Shown in pieces: positions 36,165 to 47,006 of a stretch of 64,000 nt of DNA; positions within the stretch are counted from its first letter, which is position 1; every line of letters begins with the position of its first letter. The DNA lies in NCBI GenBank assembly GCA_029817715.1, contig JARUPY010000539.1, positions 9,833,501-9,897,500 on the forward strand, in the 5' to 3' direction. The position numbers and the translations under genes are program-made. The notes below the pieces were generated by a model. It searched no databases, was not told where the DNA came from, and was given only the letters and a program-made list of their open reading frames with translations. This DNA is from Melastoma dodecandrum. Taxonomy: Eukaryota > Streptophyta > Magnoliopsida > Myrtales > Melastomataceae.

Positions 36165-38317
36165 TGTGTTTTCGATGTCCAAATTTATTTGAGCTCGATT
36201 TTTGAAAAAAAGCAATCGTTTGACATTAAAAAAATGTTCTCGAACTCAATAATGCTTAAAATGTCAATGTGAGTTATTTTTAGAAGAAAGAGTTATTCAT
36301 TTAAAAATTACTTTGGGAAAAACGCAACAAACATAGATTGATTAAGGCGCTTATCAATTTCTAAGCCGAATTGAGTTCGAGAGAGAACTAGGTATGGGAT
36401 GAGCGAGATTAGCACCATTTCTCGTCTCCCTTAAAGCACCCGTTATACCTTTCAATGCTATTTTAACATAGATTTACACCGAACCTAGCGAGCCGCTGAT
36501 GCCGTACGTTGGTGAATGCGAAGCCGTCTTCTGAGGGTCTTGATTTTCGAGAATCTAAATAATCATTCGAATATATAATACGTTGTCTTTGTCTCGAAAG
36601 CGTCAAACGTGGTGCGTGTGTTGGTTGTCTACAAGGCACGCCCCGGAATATTTGCATAAAATCAAAACAACGAAGTAAATTGTTCGAGGTATGTCAATGA
36701 TCGAAAATTCCAAAGGAATGTAATTTTTAATAAAAATGCATAATCAATAAATCATTCTAGAAAAATGAAATATGTGCATCATGTTCGAGTATTCATGCCA
36801 TGTGGATTAGAACTTGATGCCATGAAACGAATTAAAAAAAAAAAAAAGATTTCATCAATGCACGTATCTTAATATTCCAGGAAGTTGAATCTGTGGGTCA
36901 GTGGGGATGAACTCGTCGGGATGAGGAGGACAGGTCGGGGGACGTCTAGGGCTTGGTGTTGGGACGGACAGAGGATGTACTGGAAGCTTGTCCGGCTGTT
37001 GGAGGTTACAGCGACAGCCGACATTGTTGTCGTTGTCGTAGTTGGGACGATGTGTATTGATTAATCGTTTGCCGATGGAGCGGAAAGACGTTGGTGCTGA
37101 GGTTGGGGAGCCGGAGTTGGGGCTCGCCTTTACTGACGTTGAGGAACCAATGCGGGAATCGGAGACGTCGTTGATGACGACCATTGTTGGCTGCCATGGC
37201 TCGTCCAAGGTCAAAACCGTGGGGACGTCGAATCAGGGCGTTGCCGAGTGGCTACTGCAGGCTGGTGTAGAAATTGAAGCTGCTGAGCGTGGGTCTGTGA
37301 TGATGGGGATTGATTGTTTCGACCAGTGGAGGTCATGGAGCAAGTTGGTGACGGCTGCCCGGAGATATCACAACCGAATGAACAAAGGAGTGCTTCTCAA
37401 GGCTGGGTCTAAGCGGGCGAAGACGGATGTGGTGCCAGGAAAGGGGACTGCAACACACTCGTCGTCAGCATCGCGGCACTTGACTGATCAAATCCAGAGA
37501 TGTCCTGGACGTGGGTTGGTGGTGGTGACCGGGCCCTTATTGTGGGATATCGAGAACTGAGTTACAACGAAATACAAACCCTTTGTTCGTTTCTGCTGGT
37601 GTTGCGACAGTGACGAATGTGTGGTTTCGGCTTGGCTCGGTTTGATTTCGGTGTTGCTAGCAAAAAAGAAAAAACTGCGAGGACGACTCGTTTTTGCTTG
37701 ATTACCACGAGGGATGTTTTGCTTTCTGTGTTTCCTCACCTTCTTGCTTCCCTGGAAAGTCACCTTCAAGCTTTCTCTCCGTCTCCTCTAGAAAAATCCC
37801 AAGCATGTCTCTTTTTGTGTCTCCTGTGTATATTAATTGAAGGAAATTAAAGGCAGACAGATTCACCAAAAATTAAAACAGAAGTAATGGAAGGGGGTTA
37901 CCGGATTGTCAGAGTAGCGCGAGTTGTTAAGAACCACAACGTCATCGCGTTGGTGAGGAGAGGATGACAAGCATAGTTTGTTCGGTTGGCCTGGAATGCA
38001 ACACGATGTCGAGCCATCCACAAAAAGAAAAGCAAATCTACCTTTTTTTAACTCCCAGGACGAATCCCCTTCGTTTTTCCTTTGTGTTTTTTTTTTACGA
38101 AGCGTCCCCCCAAGCTTGGGTGTGTGTCCCCTTATGCAAATATTTTTCTTGAATTTTTTGTTAAGATTTTATTGGTTCCTCTTTTCATTTATTCCTTTTT
38201 ATTGATTGTGAAAATTTTTAAGGTAACAAAATATTTTTGTGAATTTTTGGTGATTTTTGCCATTTTTTTGATTTTAATCATTTTTCTTATTTTATTGGAA
38301 AAATTGGGGTATCAACA
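36165..38317 (-). mobile_element. insertion inside gypsy element 1, probably a solo LTR
   Basis: Gag coding sequence is readable on both sides (down to about 38340 and again from about 36160) but not between. On the minus strand the insert starts TGTTGATACC and ends GAAAACACA, i.e. LTR-like TG...CA ends, and its interior shows no retrotransposon protein. A clean target duplication was not found. A 172-codon plus-strand ORF at 37042-37560 is unrecognised and may be fortuitous. Solo LTR is an inference from the ends, length and lack of coding domains. Confidence 0.5.
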
Positions 38318-38422
38318 CGCACCCGTATAATTGACTTCGTGCATGTCCTCCTGTAGCTCTACAACGTGCACTTCGGAGTAAACATTATTAGATGTACGTG
38401 GTGATGAACAAAGAGCATCTAA

Positions 38423-39172
38423 TTATCTCGTTGGAGCTTCCATCTGGGAACTTAGTGATGTTAATGCATCGAGTTGATGCTTTCCATCGAATCCACAGGT
38501 AGATGTTCTCCGTTGGCCATTGTTCGCTATTTGCTCGAAAAGGTCCCACGACTCGTCGGGTGTCTTATTCATGATGGTTCCTCCAGCCGCTGAGTCCACC
38601 ATAGATTGGAGAAAATCTGTCAATCCATCATAGAAACTTTGAAAGAGCATCCATCTTGGGATCTCGTGGTGTAGGCATAATCTGAGCAGCTCCTTAAATC
38701 TTTCCAAGGCCTCGTAAATGGTCTCCATTGATTGTTGGCGAAATGATGTGATCTCGTTCCGAATTTTCACATTCCTACTCGGTGGAAAGTATTTTCTTAA
38801 AAATGCCCGTGTCAAATCTTCCCACGAGTGAATTGACTCTTACGGGAGTGAATAGAGCCACACGCGTTCCATGTCTCTCAATGAGAATGGGAATAGCCTA
38901 AGTTGAATTACATCAGGGGTTGCTCCATTAAGCCTGAAAGTGTCACAATGATATTTAAATCGAGTTAAATGCCAATGAGGGTCCCCGTTTAGCAAACCAC
39001 AAAAACTGTTATTTTCAATCATATTCAAGATTGAAGGCTTGATCTCAAAATTATGCGCCTGAATTGCGGGCAAAAGGAATGGCGTGTTCTCCAATGGTGT
39101 TGGCCGAGAATAGCCACGCATGGTCCTCCTTGGTTGTGGATCAACAACCTGATTGTGGTTCTGTTCTTCCAT
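38423..39172 (-). pseudogene. gypsy gag (capsid) of element 1
   Basis: Two minus-strand frames give the retrotransposon gag core: MIENNSFCGLLNGDPHWHLT, FKYHCDTFRLNGATPDVIQL, LFPFSLRDMERVWLYSLP, then FLRKYFPPSRNVKIRNEITS and ALERFKELLRLCLHHEIP. A break at about 38820-38838 separates them. The same protein is encoded by element 2 at 43046-43800 on the opposite strand. Confidence 0.9.
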
Positions 39173-39347
39173 ACCTCATCGTAGATCCCTTCTCCGAATC
39201 CGAAATGTCTGTTCGATTTCTAGGCCAAACTCAAACTCTTCACCGCGTCGAGTGCAGTGCATAAACCTACAAAATTGATCAGAAGATAAGTGGCTAGATC
39301 GTTAAAATCGTTCTTACCATAAGTAGAAAGAATAGTTTGCAGCCGTC

Positions 39348-39365
39348 TCCCCGGCAACGGCGCCA
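39348..39365 (-). other. primer-binding site of gypsy element 1
   Basis: TGGCGCCGTTGCCGGGGA on the minus strand, a few bases inside the 5 prime LTR; complementary to the 3 prime end of tRNA-Asp, the primer typical of Athila/Tat gypsy elements. Confidence 0.8.
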
Positions 39366-39371
39366 AAAACT

Positions 39372-40539
39372 TGTTCGTTCCATCCGCAAGTGCACGGGTC
39401 GTGTCAAGTAATATAGTGTAAGTAAAGTGTCGATCCCACGAGGAGACAGTGTAGGAAATCCCTTCTATCGTCCAGTGCCAACACTTTCAAAGTCAACCCG
39501 AAAGTAATGAGAATTGTAACTAAAAGTAAAAACGAAAGCAAGTAAGCAAAGTAAAGGCAACTGAAATCAATAATAAGACAAACTAGGACTATGAATCCCT
39601 CAATTGTTTCGTTACTATCCCGCATCTCCTCTCTCCCTATCTCAATTCTGTATTCGTCTACCAAACAAAATCCCTAGTTATCATGCTCCTCTCGAAATCC
39701 GTCGAACTACCTAAATAACCGATCCCTATCTCTAGGCTCACGATTAATTAGATGCGTTAAGTCCTGATTTCTCTTGGTTGCCTTCTGTGTATATCTCTAT
39801 ACCAACTTGAGTCCGCTCGTTCTCACGACACAAACCAAGTTATTTTCACCACTACTTCTTCTCTTAAGATCCTCTCTCAAGCTTACTCAAGTACAAGCAG
39901 TGAATACAAACGTCGATCACATACACGCAAGCATTAAGAACAAGTGAGGTAAATAAACGAAACACGAAAAGATATAGTTAAAAGAATTCCTAAGAAAGTA
40001 ACTCCACAACCGAGTTCATAATATCTTAAAAAAGAGATTTAGTTAATGCTAAAAATAGTCAAACACAAAACTAAAGAAATGAAAAACGTCCTAAACATCG
40101 CTCGAAGCTTTGTCGAATGTCTTCGTGCGGCCCGGCGTGATCTCTCGTTCCCGGCACACCCTTCTCCCTCAAGCAAGTCGTTCTTTTATCCTTCAAAGGG
40201 TTGCAACCCTAGGAGATCTTCAAGATCTGGAAGGTGGAGAGAATATAGGAAATGAAATATTTCGTCGCGTCCGTACGTGCAGCTGCACGAAAATCTGGTG
40301 CAGCTGCACAAACTTTCTATCCACCCTGTGCGGTTGCAACACTTTCTGGTGAACCTGCACCAACTTTCTACAAAACTCCATCCGCCCTCCTTCCTTCCGA
40401 ATTTACCTACCAAATTAATAAAACTACCAGCAGTACCCTAATCTAAGTAATATACTCATATATTACCATATACCTCAAGGATTTAGCCCAATATCGCGCA
40501 ATTAGAGGGATGAAAACATATATTTATAAGAAGTTATCT
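39372..40539 (-). repeat. 5 prime LTR of gypsy element 1
   Basis: 1168 bp, the partner of 29935-31101. On the minus strand it ends GGAACGAACA just before the primer site. It contains two GTGCAGCTGCAC palindromes (40277-40288, 40298-40309). Confidence 0.9.
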
Positions 40540-40544
40540 ATTAC
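40540..40544. repeat. right 5-bp target duplication of gypsy element 1
   Basis: ATTAC, matches 29930-29934. Removing the element would place a splice-acceptor-like AACAG directly before the LRR exon. Confidence 0.8.
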
Positions 40545-42180
40545 CTGTTAATGCATGCATGACAAGCAACAGAGCAAAGAACACAAATTCCAATAGTATT
40601 GGATCGATCAAACAAGTAACCTAAGGAATGGATACCAGCTCGCACCCATCTCCAATTCCAAGTCCTGATGCTATGAGAACGACTATGTTGCTCATTTTGG
40701 ATAAAAAGGAATCGAATCCCTGCTGGCAACCATACCAAGAAAGCCACATTAACCTTGCTTGGAGATTTTCAAAGTATCCGATGATTGGCCCTCTAGTTAG
40801 TTGAAGATACAGCAAGTTAGATAACCCTTTGAATTCTTCGGATTTGAAGCAGCGCCCTTTTGACTGTCTCCCCAAGTCTATGGCTTTGATTATCTCTGTG
40901 ACCTGGTAAACAAAGAATTACTCAAGATCCGACGTGCAGCTCAGAGATACAGTTAACAAAGAAATCCCTACGAGAATGCTCGTTTGAGTTATCTATCAGG
41001 GAAAACTAACTTATGATTCATTACCTCTTTTCGAATTACTACATTTAAAGCATCTTCTGGAATCCAAACTCGGGTAAACTTTACGGGGTTTCCGAGGCCA
41101 TATCACGAAGCTTGGTCATGCGAGAGATCTTATCAAAGATTTGTTCAGTAGCACCATTGCTGCACATTTAGGATATAAGTTGCGAGCATCCCAGAGGTGA
41201 TCGGCATAGTTCCAAGGCATCTGCTCACGATAACATGCAATGTCGAGAAAGATTTCTTTCTTCCTGAAGTCTAATCCATCATAATTTCTCTTTAAGATTT
41301 CAAAGACCTCTTTCGGGGGAACTTGCTTGAGTTTTTCCAATGTATACTTCCACAACTCTGCGCTCTGACAACACAAGTGCCCCCCAATCACCTCTAATCC
41401 CAACAGAAGGTTTCCTGTGGCATTAACTACCTGTTCTGACAAAGTGATGTAATCCTCTGGAGGCTCATCCGCGCCGAAGGAATGTCTGCTAAATAGTTGA
41501 AAGGCATGGTTGTTGTTCATTTCCTTCATTTCATGAAAGTGAAGCACTCCCAAATGAACAAACCCATTGCAAACACTGCAATCCCGAGTCATGATTATGA
41601 TTCGACTCCCTAGTCCTAAACAGTCAAGATTATTTCCTGTCAATTTCTTCAATTGAGACATCTTATCCTCATCGTCTAGGATAAGTAGAATTCGTTTTCC
41701 TTGAAGCCTTGGAATGATATCATTGACCTCATCGTCAAAGTTACAAGATCTCGCATATTGGACGTCCAGGATGTCACTCCACAACTTACTCTGCAACTTC
41801 GCAATGCCCCCATGACGTGTCGACGATTCTCGCACGTTGGAAAGGAAACTACAACCTTCGAACTGGGAAGATATTTTGTTGTAGACTACACTTGCTAAGG
41901 TAGTCTTCCCAAGGCCTCCCATTCCATGCACCACAATAACCCTTATGTCTGAGGAGTCCCAGTACAACAACTTCAGCATTTCCGATACCCAATCATCGAT
42001 CCCAGTCACATGAATAGGAAAACTTCTATCTTTAATCCTCGGCTTGCCCAAAATATCTTGAATGATTAATCTAATGAAAACAAGGTAGATAACGCCAGGG
42101 TCACACGGCTGAGCAACATAAAGAAGTTGAGCAAAGAAAAGTTTGTTGGGAAAAGCGGGAAGAAGTACCTCCTCTGTCAT
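40540..42180 (-). pseudogene. NB-ARC and linker part of the TNL resistance pseudogene
   Basis: The minus-strand ORF at 42180-41116 is a TIR-class NB-ARC domain: P-loop GMGGLGKTTLA, kinase-2 RILLILDDEDKMSQLKKL, RNBS-B GSRIIIMTRD, the GLPLA position degraded to GNLLLGLEVIG, and FLDIACY. The kinase-2 D-D pair followed by acidic E-D is a TNL rather than CNL pattern. After a frameshift near 41110 the exon continues (WIPEDALNVV), and another exon at about 40900-40621 reads CFKSEEFKGLSNLLYLQL and LMWLSWYGC, the usual NB-ARC to LRR linker. The TIR exon is not seen. In an intact gene this ATPase switch triggers defence and cell death. The gypsy element separates it from its LRRs. Confidence 0.88.
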
Positions 42181-42816
42181 TCATTCAATGATATTTATAT
42201 ACAAGAGAGGCTTTATCTGACTTATCAGCCCATATACAAAATGTCTAAGCCCATCCCATTTCTCATTTCTACTTACATTCTTCAACACCAAAAATTCTAT
42301 CATCCGCACCATCTGTTCTTCTGTGAACAGTAAGATTTCCACTTCCTGCTCTTTCATTTTTACACTCCCCTCAATATGTGCATAACCATCCTTCATGACC
42401 ATCTTGCTTATCAACCAAACAAACCTTGGTGATGAAAAACCTTTTGTAAACAAGTCAGCCAGATGTAACCTGGTCTGCAAATACTTGGCTGTATTAAACC
42501 AGATTGAACTTTCTCTCTTACAAAATGACAATCCATTTCCAAATATTTTGTTCTTTCATGAAACTGGATTGCTAGCAATGTATATGACTGATTGGTTATC
42601 ACAGAATAAAGAAATTGGCCGCTCAATAATCATTCCATACTCCTGCAACAAGGCTATCAACCGAATGATCTCGCATGTTGTTACTCCCAAGGCTCTATAT
42701 TCTACTTCTGAAGAACTCCGTGAAACAGTTTGTTGCTCCGTGAAACAGTTTGCAGCATCCATATGAACCTTAGTAGGTGTTGCCATGAACTGAGCTAAAA
42801 TATGTACAACATACAT
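42181..42816 (-). pseudogene. copia RNase H and 3 prime remnant
   Basis: Minus-strand frames contain the copia RNase H: QQTVSRSSSEVEYRALGVTT, LFCDNQSVIYIASNPV and FHERTKYLEMDCHFVREKV, then the conserved end with ADLFTKG. It has several frame breaks, and nothing else of this element remains. Its right edge is joined directly to a truncated LTR of gypsy element 2, and its left edge overlaps the start of the TNL reading frame. Confidence 0.85.
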
Positions 42817-42938
42817 AAGAATTGAAATTGTGTATGCTAACAGGTTTTATTTGCTATCCTCATGGGAACGACAACTTTACTCATCTCTATATTACTTGTT
42901 GCGATCCGTATACTTGCGGTGTGCGAATTCAGCGATCA
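42813..42938 (+). repeat. truncated 5 prime LTR of gypsy element 2
   Basis: The 126 bp from TACATAAGAATTG to AGCGATCA match the last part of the LTR at 48039-49286. Similarity stops abruptly at the left, where copia sequence begins. Confidence 0.85.
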
Positions 42939-42942
42939 AATT

Positions 42943-42961
42943 TTGGGCGCCGTTACCGGGT
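42943..42961 (+). other. primer-binding site of gypsy element 2
   Basis: TTGGGCGCCGTTACCGGGT, 4 bp after the LTR end; two differences from the tRNA-Asp-type site of element 1. Confidence 0.7.
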
Positions 42962-43045
42962 ATAGATTTTAGAATCTTTTACTTGCGACGAAAGCAATTG
43001 TGTTGACCAAGTCATTTATTTTTTCATTCCTTTTATTTTAGGTGT

Positions 43046-43945
43046 ATGCGTCGGACGCGCAGTGAAGATTTATTTGCGTTCGATCCTGAAATTGAGAGGA
43101 CGTTTCGAGCACTCAGAAGGAGTCAACGGAGCACGATGGCAGACATAAATAATAACAATGGCAATAACAACGAAATTCAAGAAGTTAATCCACCAGCTCT
43201 GAGAAGAACAATGCGAGACTTTGCTCAACCTACTCCCCATGAGCCCACCAGATATCGTCCAGCAATTCAGGCTCATAATTTTTAGATCAAGCCGTCCATA
43301 CTCCACATGATTGAGAACTCAAGTTTTGGAGGCTTGACAAACGAAGACCCTCACTGGCACCTCACTCGGTTCGAAGATTTATGCGACACGTTTAGTTGCA
43401 ATGGAGTTTCAGCTGAGGTAATCCATATGAGATTGTTTCTGTATTCATTACGGGACAAGGCTCGATCATGGCTTTATTCCTTGCCGGAAGAGGCTGTCCG
43501 ATCATGGGAGGATCTTTTAAAGCTATTCTTGGCGAAATATTTCCCACCAAGCTGAACCGTAAGGATTAGGAACGAGATCACAACCTTCCGTCAACATTCA
43601 ACTGAGTGCATGTATGAAGCTTGGGAGCGTTTCAAAGAATTGCTACGTCTATGTCCGCATCACGAGATCCCAAAGCGGATGCTTGTACAAAGCTCTACGA
43701 TGGCTTGGCAGATCAACTTCAATCCACGGTGGATTCCGATGTAGGAGGAACTTTGATGAATTAGACACCTGAGGAATCCTTGGAGTTGTTTGAACAAATC
43801 GCTAACAATGGGTAGCACAAAACATCAACAAGAGGAGTCATCGGACTGCACCAAATGGAAGTTCGAGAAGCTGACCAGGGAAGTTGCTTGACCAGAAAAC
43901 ATCTATAAACGCCCAGCTTGAGAAGCTGAACAAGGGAAGTTGCTG
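43046..43945 (+). pseudogene. gypsy gag of element 2
   Basis: Frames at 43046-43285 and 43307-43555 and broken sequence to about 43945 give PPALRRTMRDFAQPTPHEPT, MIENSSFGGLTNEDPHWHLT, LFLYSLRDKARSWLYSLPEE and FLAKYFPPS. Stops occur at 43285 and 43553 and further frame changes follow. It is the capsid-type retrotransposon gag homologous to 38423-39172. Confidence 0.88.
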
Positions 43946-44165
43946 CTCTACGAACTACAAAACCGGTATCTAATATCATGTATTCTGATGTGTAGGTAGA
44001 TGAGGACCCGGAGAAGTGCCGGAGATAAATTATGTCGGATCCAATCCACGGAACAACCCATATTCCAACACCTACAACCCCGGATGGAGAAATCACCCAA
44101 ACTTCTCATGGAGGAACAACGCAGGGCCACAAGAACCAATTCAACCGAGGATGAGCTAGCCTCCT

Positions 44166-44285
44166 GGCTTTATGAGCACAAAACAACCATTTACAAGTGA
44201 GAATTGGCTTTATGAGCACAAAACAACCATTTACAGGTAAGAATTGGCTTTATGAGCACAAAACAACCATTTACAGGTGAGAATT
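44166..44285. repeat. three tandem copies of a 40-bp unit in gag of element 2
   Basis: Units start at 44166, 44206 and 44246, each GGCTTTATGAGCACAAAACA plus 20 bp; they differ at one or two positions. Because 40 is not a multiple of 3, the array shifts frame. Confidence 0.9.
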
Positions 44286-44374
44286 GGCCTAACGTTGATG
44301 AATTACTAACACGGTTCCTTGCCAGTCAGGAGGAAACCCGAAAACAATAAGATGACGTTCAAAAGCGTCAAGAG

Positions 44375-45711
44375 ATGATTTTGAAAGCCCCTGCCACATC
44401 AATCAAACAACTAGAAGTGCAAATTAGACAGATTGCAAGTTCAATTACTAGCAGGCCACATGGAACTCTACCGAGCAACACCGAGGTAAATCCAAAAAGA
44501 GAGCATTGCAACGCCGTCACCCTTCGTAATGGTCGTGACTCCAAAGAAACCTTCGAGAAGTTGGAGGTGGAGAAGGACCAAGCCAGAGAGAAACACATCA
44601 AGTAGAAAACAAGCGAAGAGGAGGCGAGACAAATTATAAGGAGCAGACTGATGTCGCAACCACAAAGGTACATACCTCAACACCCCATTTGTACCCAAAA
44701 TTCCTTTTCCGCAAAGGCTTAAAAAATCTAGTGACAACTAACAATTCATAAAGTTTATGGATGTTTTTAAGCAGTTGTAGATTAATATTCCTTTTGCGTA
44801 GCTTTAGACCAAATGCCCAAAATGCCAAATTCATGAAGGAGATGTTGTCAAGAAAGAGAAGAATTGGTGACATTAGACTATTGCACTTACTGAGGAGTGT
44901 AGTGCCATTTTGCAAAAGAAGCTACCACCAAAATTAAAGGAGCCAGGTAAGTTCACTATCCCATGTCGCATTGGACCTCAATTTTTATGTTATGCCCTCT
45001 GTGATTTCGGTGCAAGCATCAATTTGATGCCATTTTCCTTCTTTGAGAAGTTGAAAATCGGGGAGGCAAAATCGACTCCTTAACTTGGCAACTAGCTGAT
45101 CGGTCTTAGACTTATCCAAAGGGCGAACTTTGATTGGGGTGCAAAACGGCGAGCTTACCATGCATGTCCATGATCAGGAGGTAACTTTTAACATCTGTAA
45201 TGCCATGAGTATGCCTAAAGAGACTGATGAATGCATCTTCGTCGACGCGAATGGTGAAATCTTGTATGGAGACTTGTTTGATAAGTATGTGGCTGCATCA
45301 TTCGAATCTTGGCCACAAGAAGATGCACCAGAATGCGTTGTAGTGGATAGTGATGAATCTGAGACAGAGCAAGATGCATATATGCATCATGTGCCAAGGG
45401 CTGAACCATTGGAACGCCCCATCTCTACAGCAAAACTATCAATAGAAGAGCCGCCAAAGTTAGAACTCAAACCGCTACCTAGGCACCTGAGGTATTCATT
45501 CTTAGGTTCATCTAATACTCTTGCGGTGATTATTTCGTCAACACTATCTAACGAACAGGAAGAGGAACTGTTACAAGTGCTTCGAGAACACAAAGAGCTC
45601 TTAGATGGAGCATTAGACATTAAGGTCATGCGATATGTATGCACACAAACAGGCTTGAAGACCACAAAAAGGCTTCGATCAAGCATCAGAGCATGCTCAA
45701 CCCGAATATGA
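44375..45711 (+). pseudogene. gag C-terminus, protease and RT leader of gypsy element 2
   Basis: QLEVQIRQIASSITSRPHGT and NAVTLRNGRD match the gag/protease linker of element 1. The protease active-site loop is readable at about 44990-45040 (LCDFGASINLMPFSFFEKL). The downstream frame 45130-45711 has the post-protease segment (GELTMHVHDQEVTFNICNAM) and the RT leader (LELKPLPRHLRYSFLG). Frame changes around 44607-44950 and 45085-45125 break the polyprotein. Confidence 0.82.
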
Positions 45712-46020
45712 AAGAGGTGGTCAGAAAAGAAATAATAAAGTGATTGGACGCAGGAATAATATACCCCATCTCAGACAGTTCATGGGTAAGCCTGGTTCAG
45801 TGCGTTCCAAAGAAAGGTGGGATGATAGTGGTGGAGAACGAGAAGGACCAGATCATCCCGATGCGGATAGTCACTGGTTGGAGAGTATGGATTATCGCAA
45901 ACTAAATGCTGCCACCTATAAAGATCACTTCCCTTTACCATTTATTGATGGATGCTTGATCGTTTGGCTGGAAAAAGTATTTATTGTTTTCTTGATGGCT
46001 ATTCAGGTAGCGGCCAAACA
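45712..46020 (+). pseudogene. truncated gypsy RT of element 2
   Basis: MDYRKLNAATYKDHFPLPFI and the following CLIVWLEK...FLMAIQVA correspond to RT blocks before and around the first catalytic Asp. The sequence then leaves RT without the YxDD block and enters the env-position ORF at about 46020, which marks the pol deletion. Confidence 0.75.
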
Positions 46021-47006
46021 CTACCAAGATTCGATGATAAACCGAACCTTTATTCCGGAGCGTGGATTTGACGTAAGTGCTGGGGAGATGGAGAGTTATA
46101 GGCTACACATCAGATATTTTGCATTGGACGCAATTTTACGCTCCTCCGAGTGCCACGGTTGTTCAACTTGTTAAGGAATTTTATGCCAATGCAAATACTT
46201 ACAATGAACGTCGTGAAAGCATTAAAGTTCTAGGTAAACATGTGGTGTTTAGTGCTTCGACTATTAGTGAAATGTTCAATCTCCCCCTATATGACGAGGA
46301 TGCTTTCACTAAATACCTTAATGAGGATTTTAATGATGATAACGTGCTTGAGTGTTTGACTAGACTAGGGGCAACGTGGATGTAGTCGAGGAAGAATAAA
46401 CCTCTGGCATTATCGAGCATGGATCTCACCATTAAAGCTAAAATGTGGATCCGTTTTGTATCGGCACGACTCATTCTAGGAACGAACACCACCAATGTGA
46501 CAAAGGAGCGGGCAACATTGGTATTCTGCTTATTGGAAGGAATGAATATCGATGTGGGCAAACTTCTTAACCAAATGTTGCATAGAGTGTTAAACGATGC
46601 TAACCTTGGTTTGTGGTTTCCCTATTTGGTATTTGAGTTATGTAGGAAGGCCAGGGTGTAATGGGATCCGTTCAAGGAAATTGCCCATCCCCAAAAACCA
46701 ATCAACAAGCCAACATGGTGGAAAATACGCCGTGAGGATTTTAACAAGGAGATGGCCGAAGATGGCATCGACCAAAGGAGGCACACCGACATTGGGTCTT
46801 CCATCCCATCAACGAACATTCCTACACCAGACCAATGGACGCGGATGGAGGAATTTATGAAGTATTCAATTGCGTGCCATCAATGGTCCGAAAAAATCGA
46901 AAGGAGAATATCTTATGCATTGTACGTCCATTTAGCGGGCCTTGGCGAACAAGAACCTTCATCGTCCTGGTTTGATGGAGACAACAATTCTGAGGATTCA
47001 GCATAA
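46020..47006 (+). pseudogene. env-position ORF of putative plant transposon protein type
   Basis: Frames 46077-46385 and 46419-46661 read VVQLVKEFYANANTYNERRE, VLGKHVVFSASTISEMFNLP, LTRLGATWM and AKMWIRFVSARLILGTNTTN, with ERATLVFCLLEGMNIDVGKL. This pattern (reach of xFYANL, VRGKxVxFS, LGxxW, WxxFxxARLxPTxH, IxVG) is that of the conserved domain annotated in databases as putative plant transposon protein, often found as an extra ORF after pol in Athila-type gypsy elements. A stop at 46383-46385 and frame changes show decay. Its molecular role is not established. Confidence 0.7.

Larger units (their letters stand above)
29935..40539 (-). mobile_element. Ty3/gypsy element 1 inserted in the TNL gene
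   Basis: A complete LTR-to-LTR unit on the minus strand with a 5-bp target duplication (ATTAC). Order on the minus strand: 5 prime LTR 40539-39372, primer-binding site 39365-39348, gag, protease, RT, RNase H, integrase, long 3 prime untranslated region, polypurine tract, 3 prime LTR 31101-29935. PR-RT-RH-IN order defines Ty3/gypsy. The tRNA-Asp-type primer site is typical of the Athila/Tat lineages. All domains carry stops or frameshifts. A second insertion splits gag from protease (about 36165-38317). The two LTRs differ by roughly one base in ten over the part compared by eye, so the insertion is old. Confidence 0.92.

Noticed and set aside
36855..37214. 119-codon minus-strand ORF rich in Pro/Ser
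   Set aside because: Overlaps the plus-strand ORF 37042-37560 within a probable solo LTR; neither frame shows a known domain, so no gene is claimed.
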